Part shown: positions 25,157 to 33,520 of the stretch, in pieces
Position numbering within the stretch: position 1 is the first letter of the stretch
Layout of the letters: each line of letters begins with the position of its first letter
Origin: Litorivicinus sp.
GTDB lineage: Bacteria; Pseudomonadota; Gammaproteobacteria; Pseudomonadales; Litorivicinaceae
Direction of reading: 5' to 3'
DNA: 64,000 nt
NCBI GenBank assembly: GCA_018401755.1
Contig: JAGYKJ010000007.1
Location: 62,001 to 126,000, forward strand
Made by a program: the position numbers and the translations under genes
The notes under the pieces: generated by a model
Database searches by the model: none
Told to the model about the DNA's origin: nothing
The model's input: the letters and a program-made list of their open reading frames with translations, nothing else

Positions 25157-25677
25157 CGGCAATCGAAACATCTCGTTCGCTCGCAGGGGCCTGTGCATCC
25201 AAGCACACGGCTCAGGCGTTGAAATTTCGAATTCAACGCCCGAACAGTCGACAGCGATCCTATGCATTCGTGGTGCATCAGGACTGTTATCCACTGTTCC
25301 AAGCGATGCGTCCGCGTTTGATCGGAGCAGAACCGCAGGAAGTGTCCACGGATACCATTGCGGTCTATCTGTCTTCGGCGGGGTATATCGCCGTGGATAC
25401 CTTGTTTACAGTTGATCCACCTGATTTTTTGACGCTGATCGCACCGGCTGACCCGCTTGAGCGTGACAAGTTTCTACTGGTGGTTCGTCGTCTCACACGG
25501 TGGATGCACAATCGCTTTGTGACGACCTTGCTATGGACAAATGGAGAGCCAGTCCAGTATGCCCACGCATCACCTGAGTTAATTGGTGAGTTGCGCTCGA
25601 TTTCCTCGCAACTGGTCTGGGTCGAGGATGCAGTGGATCTGGAAGACATTCTCCGGGCAATGCGGATCGCGCAATAA
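25153..25677 (+). CDS. Unknown protein translationally coupled to Rieske oxygenase
   Basis: A 174-residue protein that I do not recognise. It has no signal peptide or membrane segment and looks like a mixed alpha/beta soluble protein. The N-terminal part (KFRIQRPNSRQRSYAFVVHQDCYPLF) and the middle motif RRLTRWMHNRFVTTLLW are rich in Arg and aromatics. Its ATG overlaps the oxygenase stop (ATGA), so it is made in step with the oxygenase. It could be a small subunit, an assembly factor or a redox partner adaptor; none of these can be shown from sequence. Confidence 0.75.
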   Translation: MTAIETSRSLAGACASKHTAQALKFRIQRPNSRQRSYAFVVHQDCYPLFQAMRPRLIGAEPQEVSTDTIAVYLSSAGYIAVDTLFTVDPPDFLTLIAPADPLERDKFLLVVRRLTRWMHNRFVTTLLWTNGEPVQYAHASPELIGELRSISSQLVWVEDAVDLEDILRAMRIAQ

Positions 25678-25689
25678 GGCGATCCGCAT
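25660..25689. terminator. Hairpin at the end of the oxygenase unit
   Basis: An 11-bp perfect stem (ATGCGGATCGC / GCGATCCGCAT) with an 8-base loop. The stop codon of the preceding gene lies in the loop, and the convergent hydrolase gene ends 17 bp further on. There is no strong T-tract; it probably limits read-through between convergent units. Confidence 0.6.
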
Positions 25690-25705
25690 TTGGCCTGTGG
25701 TTGGG

Positions 25706-26344
25706 TTAACCCAACTGCTCCGTCAGGAATGAAGAAACCCGCTCGAAAGCCAAAGCTGCTGAAGGCGCATGATGGCGATCCTCACGGGTGTCGTTGAAAA
25801 ACGCGTGGCCTGCCCCGGCATAAATAAACGCGTCATGTTTAACGCCTGCCTGGCTGAGTGCTGCGAGATAGGCATCACGGCCAGCATTAATACGGTCGTC
25901 ATTCTCTGCGTAATGCAACTGCAGCGTGGCCTTGATGCGGGGAATACTTTCGTCGCTGGGTGCGGTTCCGTAGAACATAATGCCAGCATCCATCTCACTG
26001 AGTTCGGTGGCACAGTGATTGACGACACCACCCCCCCAGCAGTAGCCCAAGACCGCGCATTTACTCGATGGGACGACTTCGTTTAACAGGTTCAGCCAGT
26101 AGCGTGTGATATCTGCGACATCGGATCGACTGACCCCTTTGAGGCGATCGATATTGTCGTCAAAATCCGTACTCGAGCCGCCAACAGGCGACAGATAATC
26201 GGGCGCGGCAACTGCATATCCAAGCGCCGCAAAGCGATTTGCAACGTTGCGAATGTGATCCTCAAGCCCTCGGTTTTCGTGCACGATGACTAAACGGCCT
26301 TTTGGCGATGGGGGAATAACCAGGTGAGCATTCTGACGTGTCAT
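25706..26344 (-). CDS. Dienelactone hydrolase-family protein
   Basis: A 212-residue alpha/beta hydrolase of the dienelactone hydrolase family. The nucleophile is Cys in LGYCWGGG (about residue 101), with Asp in ENDDRINAG (about 150) and His in GAGHAFFND (about 180), the Cys-Asp-His triad of true dienelactone hydrolases. N-terminal VIVHENRGLEDHI is also typical. Such enzymes open lactones formed after ring cleavage of (chloro)catechols or hydroxyquinol. It lies 19 bp after the half-permease pair on the minus strand, so they may share a transcript. Confidence 0.88.
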   Translation of the reverse strand: MTRQNAHLVIPPSPKGRLVIVHENRGLEDHIRNVANRFAALGYAVAAPDYLSPVGGSSTDFDDNIDRLKGVSRSDVADITRYWLNLLNEVVPSSKCAVLGYCWGGGVVNHCATELSEMDAGIMFYGTAPSDESIPRIKATLQLHYAENDDRINAGRDAYLAALSQAGVKHDAFIYAGAGHAFFNDTREDRHHAPSAALAFERVSSFLTEQLG

Positions 26345-26363
26345 GCGGAGTCTCCTCAGTGGC

Positions 26364-26852
26364 TTAACTTAAATAGTGCGCAACCGTGCCCGCAATAAAC
26401 GGAATTGGGAGCGCGACGGTGCACCGAATCAATAAAAATTTGGGGCCGGCAAGACTGGTTTCATAAATCAAAATACGATGAATTGCAAAAATACACCATG
26501 CGGTAATGAACGCGACGAGTGCACCCTCAGAGGCCCCTGCGCCGGCCAGTGTGGCTGCGGTTGTGAATGCGACAGCGGGTCCGGCAGGGACTAGCATGCC
26601 AGCCAATCCACCAATCAAGATCGGTTTCAAGCCAGCGCCACGTCCGAGGTTTTCTGAGATGAGTTCCGATGGAATAATCTGCAGTAGAAATCCTGTTCCG
26701 ATAATCACAAGCACCATGCGTGGTAAAAATTCTGCCACCTGCTTTTTAAAGCGGACCCATGCTCTCTGGATAGACCCATCACCCCGGCGACCTGCGATGT
26801 AGCCCATGACAAACAATAATGCGACCAGAAATAGTAAGGATGGACTGATCAT
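26364..26852 (-). CDS. Half-size membrane permease (ArsP/DUF318-like), second of a pair
   Basis: A 162-residue membrane protein with about four or five hydrophobic segments. The motif GGLAGMLVPAGPAVAF (about residues 77-92) followed by AFITAWCIFAIHRILIYE resembles one repeat of the permease family that includes ArsP, but the usual P-C-S-C core is replaced by PAGPAVAF. Its ATG overlaps the stop of the partner gene at 26849 (ATGA). The pair probably forms a heterodimeric transporter, each contributing one half. Neighbouring dienelactone hydrolase suggests transport of a small organic acid or metal complex, unproven. Confidence 0.62.
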   Translation of the reverse strand: MISPSLLFLVALLFVMGYIAGRRGDGSIQRAWVRFKKQVAEFLPRMVLVIIGTGFLLQIIPSELISENLGRGAGLKPILIGGLAGMLVPAGPAVAFTTAATLAGAGASEGALVAFITAWCIFAIHRILIYETSLAGPKFLLIRCTVALPIPFIAGTVAHYLS

Positions 26853-27445
26853 TTCAGGCTGGTCGCTTGCTGCTTACCAAACAGCCAGCCTGCCAGAAGA
26901 CCAGCCAATGACGGCAGCCAAAAGCCTGCGAGAAATCGAAGTGAGGCTTGGTCAATACCCAGGAGCGGCATATCCCAAATGAGGATACGTTGCACGCCAA
27001 GCATCGACCAGGCAGTGATATAGGTGATGCCGATGACATAGCCTAAGCCGCTAGCGAGGAATAGGTTGAGGATTGAGAACGAGCTTGTTGGTCCGCCTGG
27101 GGTGATGGCGCCAAGGATGGTTGCGTAGACAAGTTGCATCACTCCCCGTTGCTTCTGGATCAGCTCTTTGAGCTTTTCTGCGTCAAGCAAGACCCAAAGT
27201 AGGGCTGCAATGCCAAAGGCGAGGGTAATCCGTGGAAGCATTCCTGCCATCATCTCGACTTGAACATCGATCGCCATTGAGAATCCCTCAGCACCTTTGA
27301 GGTAATAACAGTAGCCCCCCCCGGCCACACCGAAGGCCGCATAAGCGATCATCTCGATATGGCGTTTCTTGAATCGTGACTTTTTTTTGCCTGTTACGGG
27401 CGGATCTTTATCGAAACCTTCATCTGTTTGTTGTTGTTTTGTCAC
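26849..27445 (-). CDS. Half-size membrane permease (ArsP/DUF318-like), first of a pair
   Basis: About 198 residues. A charged N-terminal stretch (GKKKSRFKKRHIE) precedes four or five membrane segments. The motif ILGAITPGGPTSSF with ITAWSMLGVQRILIWD matches the layout of the partner at 26364 (PxGPxxxF, then AW, then RILI). The start is uncertain: GTG at 27445 has a weak GTGAG upstream, while a GTG at 27487 has AAGGAA but too close. The pair looks like an inverted-repeat permease split into two genes. Confidence 0.6.
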   Translation of the reverse strand: MTKQQQTDEGFDKDPPVTGKKKSRFKKRHIEMIAYAAFGVAGGGYCYYLKGAEGFSMAIDVQVEMMAGMLPRITLAFGIAALLWVLLDAEKLKELIQKQRGVMQLVYATILGAITPGGPTSSFSILNLFLASGLGYVIGITYITAWSMLGVQRILIWDMPLLGIDQASLRFLAGFWLPSLAGLLAGWLFGKQQATSLK

Positions 27446-27604
27446 AGTGTTCTCACATTCAATGTGCAGCAAGCGTAGAGACTTCACTTCCTTACGGACA
27501 AGGTAAAAAGTCAGAGGAATTTGTTATGGGCCTGAGGTGGTTTTATTAGAAGCCTTAAAAAACTGGGATAGCGTACACTGATTGAGAAATAACAAGGAGG
27601 CCCC

Positions 27605-27766
27605 ATGGCAGATCAAACAGATATTGTGGCCGGAGGTTCTGACGGCGAAGTCGTTTGGGAGCGCTGGTCTAAGAAGCGAGTATTCGTGCGTGCCCTCGAG
27701 GGGACGTATGGTGAATTGGTGGCTGAGCTCTTCAGTCAGCCTCGCATTTATCGTACCCCGACATGA
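27605..27766 (+). CDS. 53-residue protein coupled to the split bicupin
   Basis: A small open frame beginning MADQTDIVAGGSDGEVVW and ending IYRTPT, preceded by a strong CAAGGAGG 4 bases before the ATG. Its TGA overlaps the ATG of the following cupin gene (ATGA), so the two are translationally coupled. The C-terminal half (WERWSKKRVFVRALEG) looks like the edge of a folded domain. It may be a genuine small subunit, or the N-terminal part of a cupin gene separated by a frame change. I cannot assign a function. Confidence 0.7.
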   Translation: MADQTDIVAGGSDGEVVWERWSKKRVFVRALEGTYGELVAELFSQPRIYRTPT

Positions 27767-28170
27767 AGTGGAAGGGTGGCCCGCAAAATTACGGGAAAAA
27801 AGTCATTAACCCGCAAGCGGCTAAGGTCGCGCAGTCCATTGAAACGCACATTGACGTCTATGCACCAGGTGGCTATGGCCAGAAGCACGGGCACATGAAC
27901 AGTGCGGTCTTCTTTGTATTGAAAGGGAAAGGACATGATGTCCACGATCGGCGTCGGATCGATTGGGAAGCAGGTGATGCTCTGATTGTTGAAAACGGTT
28001 GTGTGCACCAGCACTTCAATGATGATCCAGATGACGAATCGATCGTATTGATCATGAAGGCTAAACCGTTGTTCTTATTCATGCATATGATCTTCCAGAA
28101 GATGGTGGACTATCCACCCAAGACCCCTGTTCCGGGTCATGAAGATTACGTGCCACCAACAGCGATTTAA
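27763..28170 (+). CDS. Cupin protein, HxH type (first half of a split bicupin)
   Basis: A 135-residue single cupin. Metal ligands are HGHMNSAVFFVLKGKG (about residues 46-61, HxH; the usual Glu is absent) and GCVHQHFND (about 85-93). Three His residues would suit Fe(II), as in gentisate dioxygenase. The start ATG overlaps the 53-residue gene, and a second cupin gene follows after 12 bp. The two cupins together correspond to the two domains of a gentisate-dioxygenase-like bicupin, though the domain order differs from the fused protein at 55979. Ring cleavage or another oxygen-dependent step is possible. Confidence 0.8.
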   Translation: MKWKGGPQNYGKKVINPQAAKVAQSIETHIDVYAPGGYGQKHGHMNSAVFFVLKGKGHDVHDRRRIDWEAGDALIVENGCVHQHFNDDPDDESIVLIMKAKPLFLFMHMIFQKMVDYPPKTPVPGHEDYVPPTAI

Positions 28171-28182
28171 CAGGAGAGAGCC

Positions 28183-28758
28183 ATGTTTGTGGATCCAACC
28201 GAACGGGCACGCTCAAAAAATGAGTCGTTGCACGCTAATTTTTATAACGAAGCACTAGAGGCATCGAAAGAGTTCCGCAAGGAATATCTGGAGCGCAAGA
28301 ATATTGTGAAATCGTCTGAAATGCCGATGGAGCGTTCAGCCGATGGTTTGATTAAGCACATTATTCGTGAAGAAATGAATACCAAAGAGTGTTGCTTAGA
28401 TCTTTACATGCAGTTCATTGCTGCGGGAGAGGCGACTGGCACCAGTCGGCATCTGTCAGAAGAGGTCGCCTTTGTGATCGAAGGGGAAGGCTATGATCAT
28501 CACTTTGATGTGAACTTCCATTGCGCCGACGAATTTATCTGGGAATGGGAAACCACGCCGAAGGTATTTGAGTGGAAGGCTGGGGACTTTATTTATATCC
28601 CACCTTACTGCGCACATAAGCGGTTCAATACGTCGGCTTCTGAAGCGCGCATCGTCGTGATGAACAGTCGGATGCCGCGTCTGATGGGATTCGATTGGGT
28701 TGAGCAGTTAGAGCCAGCCAAAGGCTTTGAAGAATATTGGGTGCCACCAAAGGATTGA
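28183..28758 (+). CDS. Cupin protein, H-E type (second half of a split bicupin)
   Basis: A 191-residue protein. An N-terminal helical, charged region (ERARSKNESLHANF) is followed by a cupin with SRHLSEEVAFVIEGEG (about residues 86-101) and PPYCAHKRFN (about 138-147), so the Glu of the classical motif is kept. AGGAGAG precedes the ATG. It forms the third gene of the small operon and is followed by a strong terminator. Together with the preceding cupin it probably builds one heteromeric enzyme. Confidence 0.8.
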   Translation: MFVDPTERARSKNESLHANFYNEALEASKEFRKEYLERKNIVKSSEMPMERSADGLIKHIIREEMNTKECCLDLYMQFIAAGEATGTSRHLSEEVAFVIEGEGYDHHFDVNFHCADEFIWEWETTPKVFEWKAGDFIYIPPYCAHKRFNTSASEARIVVMNSRMPRLMGFDWVEQLEPAKGFEEYWVPPKD

Positions 28759-28772
28759 TTGGCAGATATTCT

Positions 28773-28798
28773 AAAAAGGGACCCTCGGGTCCCTTTTT
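28773..28798. terminator. Bidirectional Rho-independent terminator
   Basis: A stem of AAAAAGGGACC / GGTCCCTTTTT closed by a CTCG loop, followed by T8 on the plus strand and T5 on the minus strand. It ends the cupin operon on the plus strand and the small gene at 28800 on the minus strand. Confidence 0.9.
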
Positions 28799-28799
28799 T

Positions 28800-28979
28800 T
28801 TAGATCTCGCTCGTTGCAAGAACAGCACGGGTACGCTCGAGACGGATCTCGCGGTCTTCGGTGCTTTCGAATACCGTCTTCAAGTCAAGTGCGAGCCGAA
28901 TTGTTGCCAGCATGCGAGCAATTGGGCTTTGTCTTTCATGCAGGTTGTTTGGAACACCTGCGGTTACGAATGCAGTCAT
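28800..28979 (-). CDS. Small protein of unknown function (59 residues)
   Basis: A 59-residue protein beginning MTAFVTAGVPNN with AAGGAG 8 bases before the ATG at 28979. It is rich in Arg, Leu and Ala and predicted helical, with RLALDLKTVFES in the middle. No known domain is recognised. It ends against the bidirectional terminator at 28773, which supports it as a separate transcription unit. Composition is like that of small stress or RNA-associated proteins, but this is only an impression. Confidence 0.55.
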   Translation of the reverse strand: MTAFVTAGVPNNLHERQSPIARMLATIRLALDLKTVFESTEDREIRLERTRAVLATSEI

Positions 28980-29142
28980 GATGCGCTCCTTGCGTAGTGC
29001 TGTTTGGTTGTTCAATTAGCCAATAGTATATGATGCAGCGCAGCAAATCACAACAACGAAGTGTTCCTTTTTGACACAGATCAAGTTCGGTTGGGTATTT
29101 TGGGGACGTTAACTCGGCCGGCGCAGGCGCCGGCCCTGTTGA

Positions 29143-30132
29143 CTAGATGGAATAGGATTCCATCGATGAGGGATCGAATAATTCCTCCGCAGCAAGTTGT
29201 CGCTGCGACAGTCCTTGCGCATGGTGATAGCGAAGGAAGGTATCAATCACATGTCGATTATTGGTGTACCCGTAGGTCCAGATTTCAGGTCCAAGATGCG
29301 TCCGAACGTAGTCAATTTGCTCATCCAGCATCGGGAGTGTCACCTTGCTTGCCGACGTATCAAGAATCGCTTCCATGGCAATTTGGCGGGCCTGTTCGAA
29401 TGCTTTATAGAGCGATGCGGGTAACCAGGGGTGCTGCGCAACGAGTGCCTTCTTAATCCCGACCACGTGCATGATTGGAAAGATTTGAGTCGCCTGATAG
29501 TACCTGGCTACTTCGCCGAAGGTGTCCGGGAATAACCGGCCATAGGCGTCGGATGAATAAAAGGCTCCTGGAGGGCGAGGACCAATGAGCCCATCGATTT
29601 GACCTGCTTCGAGCATCGCATTGAGTGTTTGGCCCTCCGGCGCTTCTGAATAATCCACACCCTCAGGAAGTTTGATTTTCATTTTTTCTGGCCGCTTCGG
29701 ATCAAATAGCCCTCCACGAATCCATCGGATGTCGGTTTGTGGAACGCCGTAGAAATCTTCCAGAATGCCCCGTACCCACACATTGGCGGTGAGTTGATAT
29801 TCAGTCACACCCAGAGTCTTTCCTTTGAGGTCGCTGGGTTGGCTGATTCCAGAAGCCTTTCGGATAAAGACGGCTGAGTGTCGAAAAGATCGAGAGACGA
29901 ATACTGGAATGGCGACGTATGGGAAGTCTGGGTTGGCTGCGCCGGCACAATAGGACGAAAACGATAATTCTGAAACATCAAACGAATGAAATCGAAACGC
30001 TCGATAAAACATCTCTTCTGGCGAGAAAAACAAATGGTTTGGATCCACCCCTTCGATCTGAACTCGTCCATCCGAGATCGGGCGTGTGCGGTCGTAGTTG
30101 CCTGTGGCAATGGTAAGTGATAGCTGTCCCAT
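29143..30132 (-). CDS. 4,5-dihydroxyphthalate decarboxylase-like protein (Pht5 family)
   Basis: A 329-residue protein with no signal peptide. N-terminal features IATGNYDRTRPISDGRV, SPEEMFYRAFRFHSFDVSELS and PVFVSRSFRHSAVFI, plus LKGKTLGVTEYQLTANVWVRG (about 107-127), match 4,5-dihydroxyphthalate decarboxylases, which have a periplasmic-binding-protein-like fold. In the phthalate pathway this enzyme gives protocatechuate. The start at 30132 is preferred over 30144 because GAGGA lies 6 bases upstream. It diverges from the ThDP-enzyme operon at 30340. A shorter-matched paralog is at 39065 next to a TRAP transporter. Confidence 0.85.
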   Translation of the reverse strand: MGQLSLTIATGNYDRTRPISDGRVQIEGVDPNHLFFSPEEMFYRAFRFHSFDVSELSFSSYCAGAANPDFPYVAIPVFVSRSFRHSAVFIRKASGISQPSDLKGKTLGVTEYQLTANVWVRGILEDFYGVPQTDIRWIRGGLFDPKRPEKMKIKLPEGVDYSEAPEGQTLNAMLEAGQIDGLIGPRPPGAFYSSDAYGRLFPDTFGEVARYYQATQIFPIMHVVGIKKALVAQHPWLPASLYKAFEQARQIAMEAILDTSASKVTLPMLDEQIDYVRTHLGPEIWTYGYTNNRHVIDTFLRYHHAQGLSQRQLAAEELFDPSSMESYSI

Positions 30133-30339
30133 GGTGGTCCTCATCGCGCTGTATTCAATTGTTCAACACTACCGTCCTTCGGTGCCGTCGTCCTCCAATG
30201 CATTGTTAGTGCGGCCAAATGAGATTGGCATGGCCGCCCAACGAAAGCAGGTGTGCCAGGACTTGACATCCGTAAGTCGACATGAATACTTCGAAGTCTA
30301 AGGAACTGATTTTAAAATAACAAACAAAAAGGGCGGTGC
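30133..30339. promoter_or_regulatory. Divergent promoter region with inverted repeat and -35/-10 candidate
   Basis: A 207-bp region between divergent genes. On the plus strand a perfect -35 box TTGACA (30263-30268) is followed 16 bases later by AATACT (30285-30290), a plausible sigma-70 promoter for the ThDP operon with about 45 bp of leader. An inverted repeat GCGGCCA / TGGCCGC (30211-30237) upstream of it could bind a regulator. Confidence 0.5.
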
Positions 30340-32031
30340 ATGCCAGAACAACCAGTGTATTACGGCAGTGATGCTATTGCTGACGTCTTGCGCGCGCACG
30401 GGTTTCGTCATATTGCACTCACGCCTGGCGCCTCATTCCGTGGCTTACACGACAGCCTTGTGAATTATCTGGGGAACGTCAATCCAGAGATGGTGCTGTG
30501 TTTGCATGAGGAGCATGCTGTGGCAGTTGCGCACGGCTACGCCAAGGTGTCTGGCACCTGCTTGCCCGTTGCATTGCACTCCAATGTCGGTCTGATGCAT
30601 GCCGCGATGGCGATCTACAACGCATGGTGCGATCGAGTTCCGATGATTATTTTGGGTGCAACCGGTCCGCTTGATGCCGAAAGGCGTCGCCCCTGGATTG
30701 ATTGGATTCACACCAGTCAAGATCAGGCACAAGTCATTCGTTCATATTGCAAGTGGGATGATCAGCCAATCTCCGCTGCAGGCGCGGTGCATGCCTTATT
30801 GCATGGCATTCAGATGACACAGTCGTATCCTCAGGCACCGGTCTATATCAACTGTGATACTGAGTTATTCGAAGCCCCTTGTGATTTGAGTCCTGAGGCG
30901 ATGCAGTCACGGACATGGCCGACGATCGACGCGGGGGCGCTGTCACCCGAGGCGCTCGAACACGTCGTCGGGATGCTCCAAGGGCGATCACGCATTCTCT
31001 GTCTATTTGGTCGAATGGAGCGAACTGCACAGGCTTTTTCAGCACGCATTGATTTGATCGAAGCCATCGACGCGACTGTGGTCACCGATCTACGGACCGG
31101 TTCCACCTTTCCAACCCAACATCCAAATCATCTCGCACCTGGCGCACTGATGCCGACATCTGGCGTGATTGACGCTGTGCGTGAGGCAGATCTGATTTTG
31201 AGTTTTGACTGGATCGATCTCGGCGGCCTATTTCGGCAGGCGTTTGGGGAGCCACGGGCACCTCAACCAGTGATTTCATTTTCACCAGACCATGGCTTGC
31301 ATAATGGCTGGAGTAAGGACGGTTGTGAGCCTGCCGCGACCACGTCAAGTTTCGCGATCCACCCTGATCAAGCCATTCGCCAATTGGCGGTGCAACTCCA
31401 GGTCGCTCCTGCCAGCCAGTCATTACGACCATGGCAGGCTGCTCCGCGGGCTGCTGGTCCATTGTCTGTGCAAGATCTTGGACATGTGATGTATGACACG
31501 TTGGGGGGTGAGGCAGTCACTCTGATTCGGACCCCAATCAGTTGGCAAAGTCATTTTTGGCCGTTCTCGGACGCACTGTCGCATCTTGGTTTCGATGGCG
31601 GCGGTGGTATTGGCTCCGGCTTGGGGATGGCGATTGGTGCAGCACTCGCGCTTCGTGATCAAGCACGATTGCCGGTCGCCGTGCTTGGTGATGGAGATTA
31701 CTTGATGGGTGTCTCAGCACTTTGGACGGCAGTCCATCATCACATCCCACTATTAATTGTGATTGCAAATAACCGGTCCTTTTTTAATGACGAAGTGCAT
31801 CAGGAGCGGGTGGCGATCACTCGGGGACGGGATGTGAATAATAAGGGTGTTGGGATTCGGATCGAGGACCCAGATCCTGATTTGGCCGGCTTAGCGCGCG
31901 CGCAAGGTGCGCTGGCAGCAGGCCCTGTGACTGATGTGGCGGAGCTCGTGCGCGCATTGGAATGGGCGCGCACAGAAGTGCACTCAGGTCAGGTTGTGGT
32001 CTTGGATGTCCATGTCACGCGATCGTATTGA
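30340..32031 (+). CDS. Thiamine-diphosphate-dependent enzyme (decarboxylase/acetolactate synthase-like)
   Basis: A 563-residue ThDP enzyme of the acetolactate synthase/benzoylformate decarboxylase superfamily. The activating Glu is in CLHEEHAVAVAHGYAK (about residue 52-67), and the ThDP/Mg motif begins LGDGDYLMGVSALW (about 448) and ends in ANNRSFFND (about 475). It would act on a 2-oxo acid. The next gene, 14 bp downstream, is an aldehyde dehydrogenase, and an ABC importer follows; decarboxylation to an aldehyde and its oxidation is a coherent reading, as in mandelate/benzoylformate breakdown. A paralog (582 residues) is at 58036. Exact substrate unknown. Confidence 0.88.
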   Translation: MPEQPVYYGSDAIADVLRAHGFRHIALTPGASFRGLHDSLVNYLGNVNPEMVLCLHEEHAVAVAHGYAKVSGTCLPVALHSNVGLMHAAMAIYNAWCDRVPMIILGATGPLDAERRRPWIDWIHTSQDQAQVIRSYCKWDDQPISAAGAVHALLHGIQMTQSYPQAPVYINCDTELFEAPCDLSPEAMQSRTWPTIDAGALSPEALEHVVGMLQGRSRILCLFGRMERTAQAFSARIDLIEAIDATVVTDLRTGSTFPTQHPNHLAPGALMPTSGVIDAVREADLILSFDWIDLGGLFRQAFGEPRAPQPVISFSPDHGLHNGWSKDGCEPAATTSSFAIHPDQAIRQLAVQLQVAPASQSLRPWQAAPRAAGPLSVQDLGHVMYDTLGGEAVTLIRTPISWQSHFWPFSDALSHLGFDGGGGIGSGLGMAIGAALALRDQARLPVAVLGDGDYLMGVSALWTAVHHHIPLLIVIANNRSFFNDEVHQERVAITRGRDVNNKGVGIRIEDPDPDLAGLARAQGALAAGPVTDVAELVRALEWARTEVHSGQVVVLDVHVTRSY

Positions 32032-32045
32032 GGGATAGGTGAGAG

Positions 32046-33503
32046 ATGAAAGGATTGGATTCGTTACTTCCGACTGAAACGGGATTGTTTTACGACGGTG
32101 GCTTTCACCAGGATCCAGCTGGAACCTTTGACAGCTTCAATCCTGCAACGGGTGAATTCCTTGCCACAGTGACGAAGGCCTCCGCTGGCACAGTGGATCA
32201 TGTGGTCAAGCGAGCCGCTGACGCGCAAGTGGGTTGGGCAGCCATGGATGTCCGGGAACGGGTGGCTTGTGTACGGCAATTTGCGAGTGCAATTGAAGCC
32301 GACGCGGAACGCCTCGCGCGCATCGATGCATTGGACTCAGGGAATCCCTATCGCGGGATGGCCTTCGATATTCGAATCAGCTTGGCGGTGATGGATCTTT
32401 TTGCCAATTTGGCAACGGAGATGAAGGGGGAGACCTATCCTGGTGGACCATCCCGGCTGAATTTGTCGATTCGGGAGCCGCTGGGAGTCGTTGCGCGCAT
32501 TATTCCGTTCAATCATCCGTTGATGTTTGCCTGTATCAAAAGTGTCGCACCGCTGATCGCTGGTAATGCAGTCATCATGAAGCCCTCTGAATTCACGCCG
32601 TTATCGGCTTTACGCATTGCTGAACTTGCATCTCATATTTTCCCGCCAGGGGTGTTCAATGTGATTAACGGTGACCGCGTTGCTGGCAGTGCGCTCTCGC
32701 GTCATCCGATGGTGCGTAATGTCAGCCTCGTGGGCAGCGTTCCGACCGGGCGTGCGGTGCTTGCTGATGCCGCGACCCAGGTCAAGTCGGTGTTACTTGA
32801 ACTGGGGGGTAAAAATCCGTTAATTGTCTGCGAGGACACGGACGTTGAGTATGCGGTCGCCCAAGCAGTAAAAGGGATGAATCTCACTTGGACTGCGGGG
32901 CAGTCCTGTGGCTCAACCAGTCGCTTATTGGTTCATGCGTCCCATTATCAGGCTGTTCTCGAGGGTGTGACAGAGGCCTTTGCAAAGCTGACGCTCGGCA
33001 TGCCGTTTGAGGCCTCGACCGAGATGGGTTGCCTCACAACGCCTCCTCAATATGCCAAAGTCAAACAATATCTTGAGATTGGCCGTGCCGAGGGCGCACA
33101 AATGACCACCGGTGGATTACCTGACGCACCACCGCATGCAGAGGGATTGTTCATCCGGCCCACTGTTTTTGCTGGCGTCACTCCAGAGATGCGTATTGCC
33201 AAGGAAGAGATTTTTGGACCGGTCTTGTCAGTCATGTCTTGGACTGATGATGCCGAGGTCATGGCGATTGCTAACGGCCTTGAGTATGGGTTGACCGCGG
33301 GAATATTGACGAACGATATCAATCGCGCACTCAAAATGGCTCGCCAAGTTCAAGCGGGTTATGTCTGGGTGAACAATGCCAGCGATCATTATCCGGGGGT
33401 GCCATTTGGTGGGTATAAGGATTCTGGATTGGGACGTGAAGAGTGCCTTGAGGAGTTGTTGTCATACACTCAGGTGAAGGCGATTAATATTACGATCCGT
33501 TAA
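32046..33503 (+). CDS. Aldehyde dehydrogenase family protein
   Basis: A 485-residue NAD(P)-dependent aldehyde dehydrogenase. The catalytic Cys is in TAGQSCGSTSRL (about residue 285), the general-base Glu in LLELGGKNPLI (about 252), and the nucleotide site in VGSVPTGRAVLADAA (about 227). EEIFGPVLSVMSW (about 385) is also present. It follows the ThDP gene by 14 bp and precedes the ABC genes by 17 bp, so it is part of the same operon. Its likely role is to oxidise the aldehyde produced by the ThDP enzyme. Confidence 0.92.
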   Translation: MKGLDSLLPTETGLFYDGGFHQDPAGTFDSFNPATGEFLATVTKASAGTVDHVVKRAADAQVGWAAMDVRERVACVRQFASAIEADAERLARIDALDSGNPYRGMAFDIRISLAVMDLFANLATEMKGETYPGGPSRLNLSIREPLGVVARIIPFNHPLMFACIKSVAPLIAGNAVIMKPSEFTPLSALRIAELASHIFPPGVFNVINGDRVAGSALSRHPMVRNVSLVGSVPTGRAVLADAATQVKSVLLELGGKNPLIVCEDTDVEYAVAQAVKGMNLTWTAGQSCGSTSRLLVHASHYQAVLEGVTEAFAKLTLGMPFEASTEMGCLTTPPQYAKVKQYLEIGRAEGAQMTTGGLPDAPPHAEGLFIRPTVFAGVTPEMRIAKEEIFGPVLSVMSWTDDAEVMAIANGLEYGLTAGILTNDINRALKMARQVQAGYVWVNNASDHYPGVPFGGYKDSGLGREECLEELLSYTQVKAINITIR

Positions 33504-33520
33504 TTAGGAGAGCATCATCC

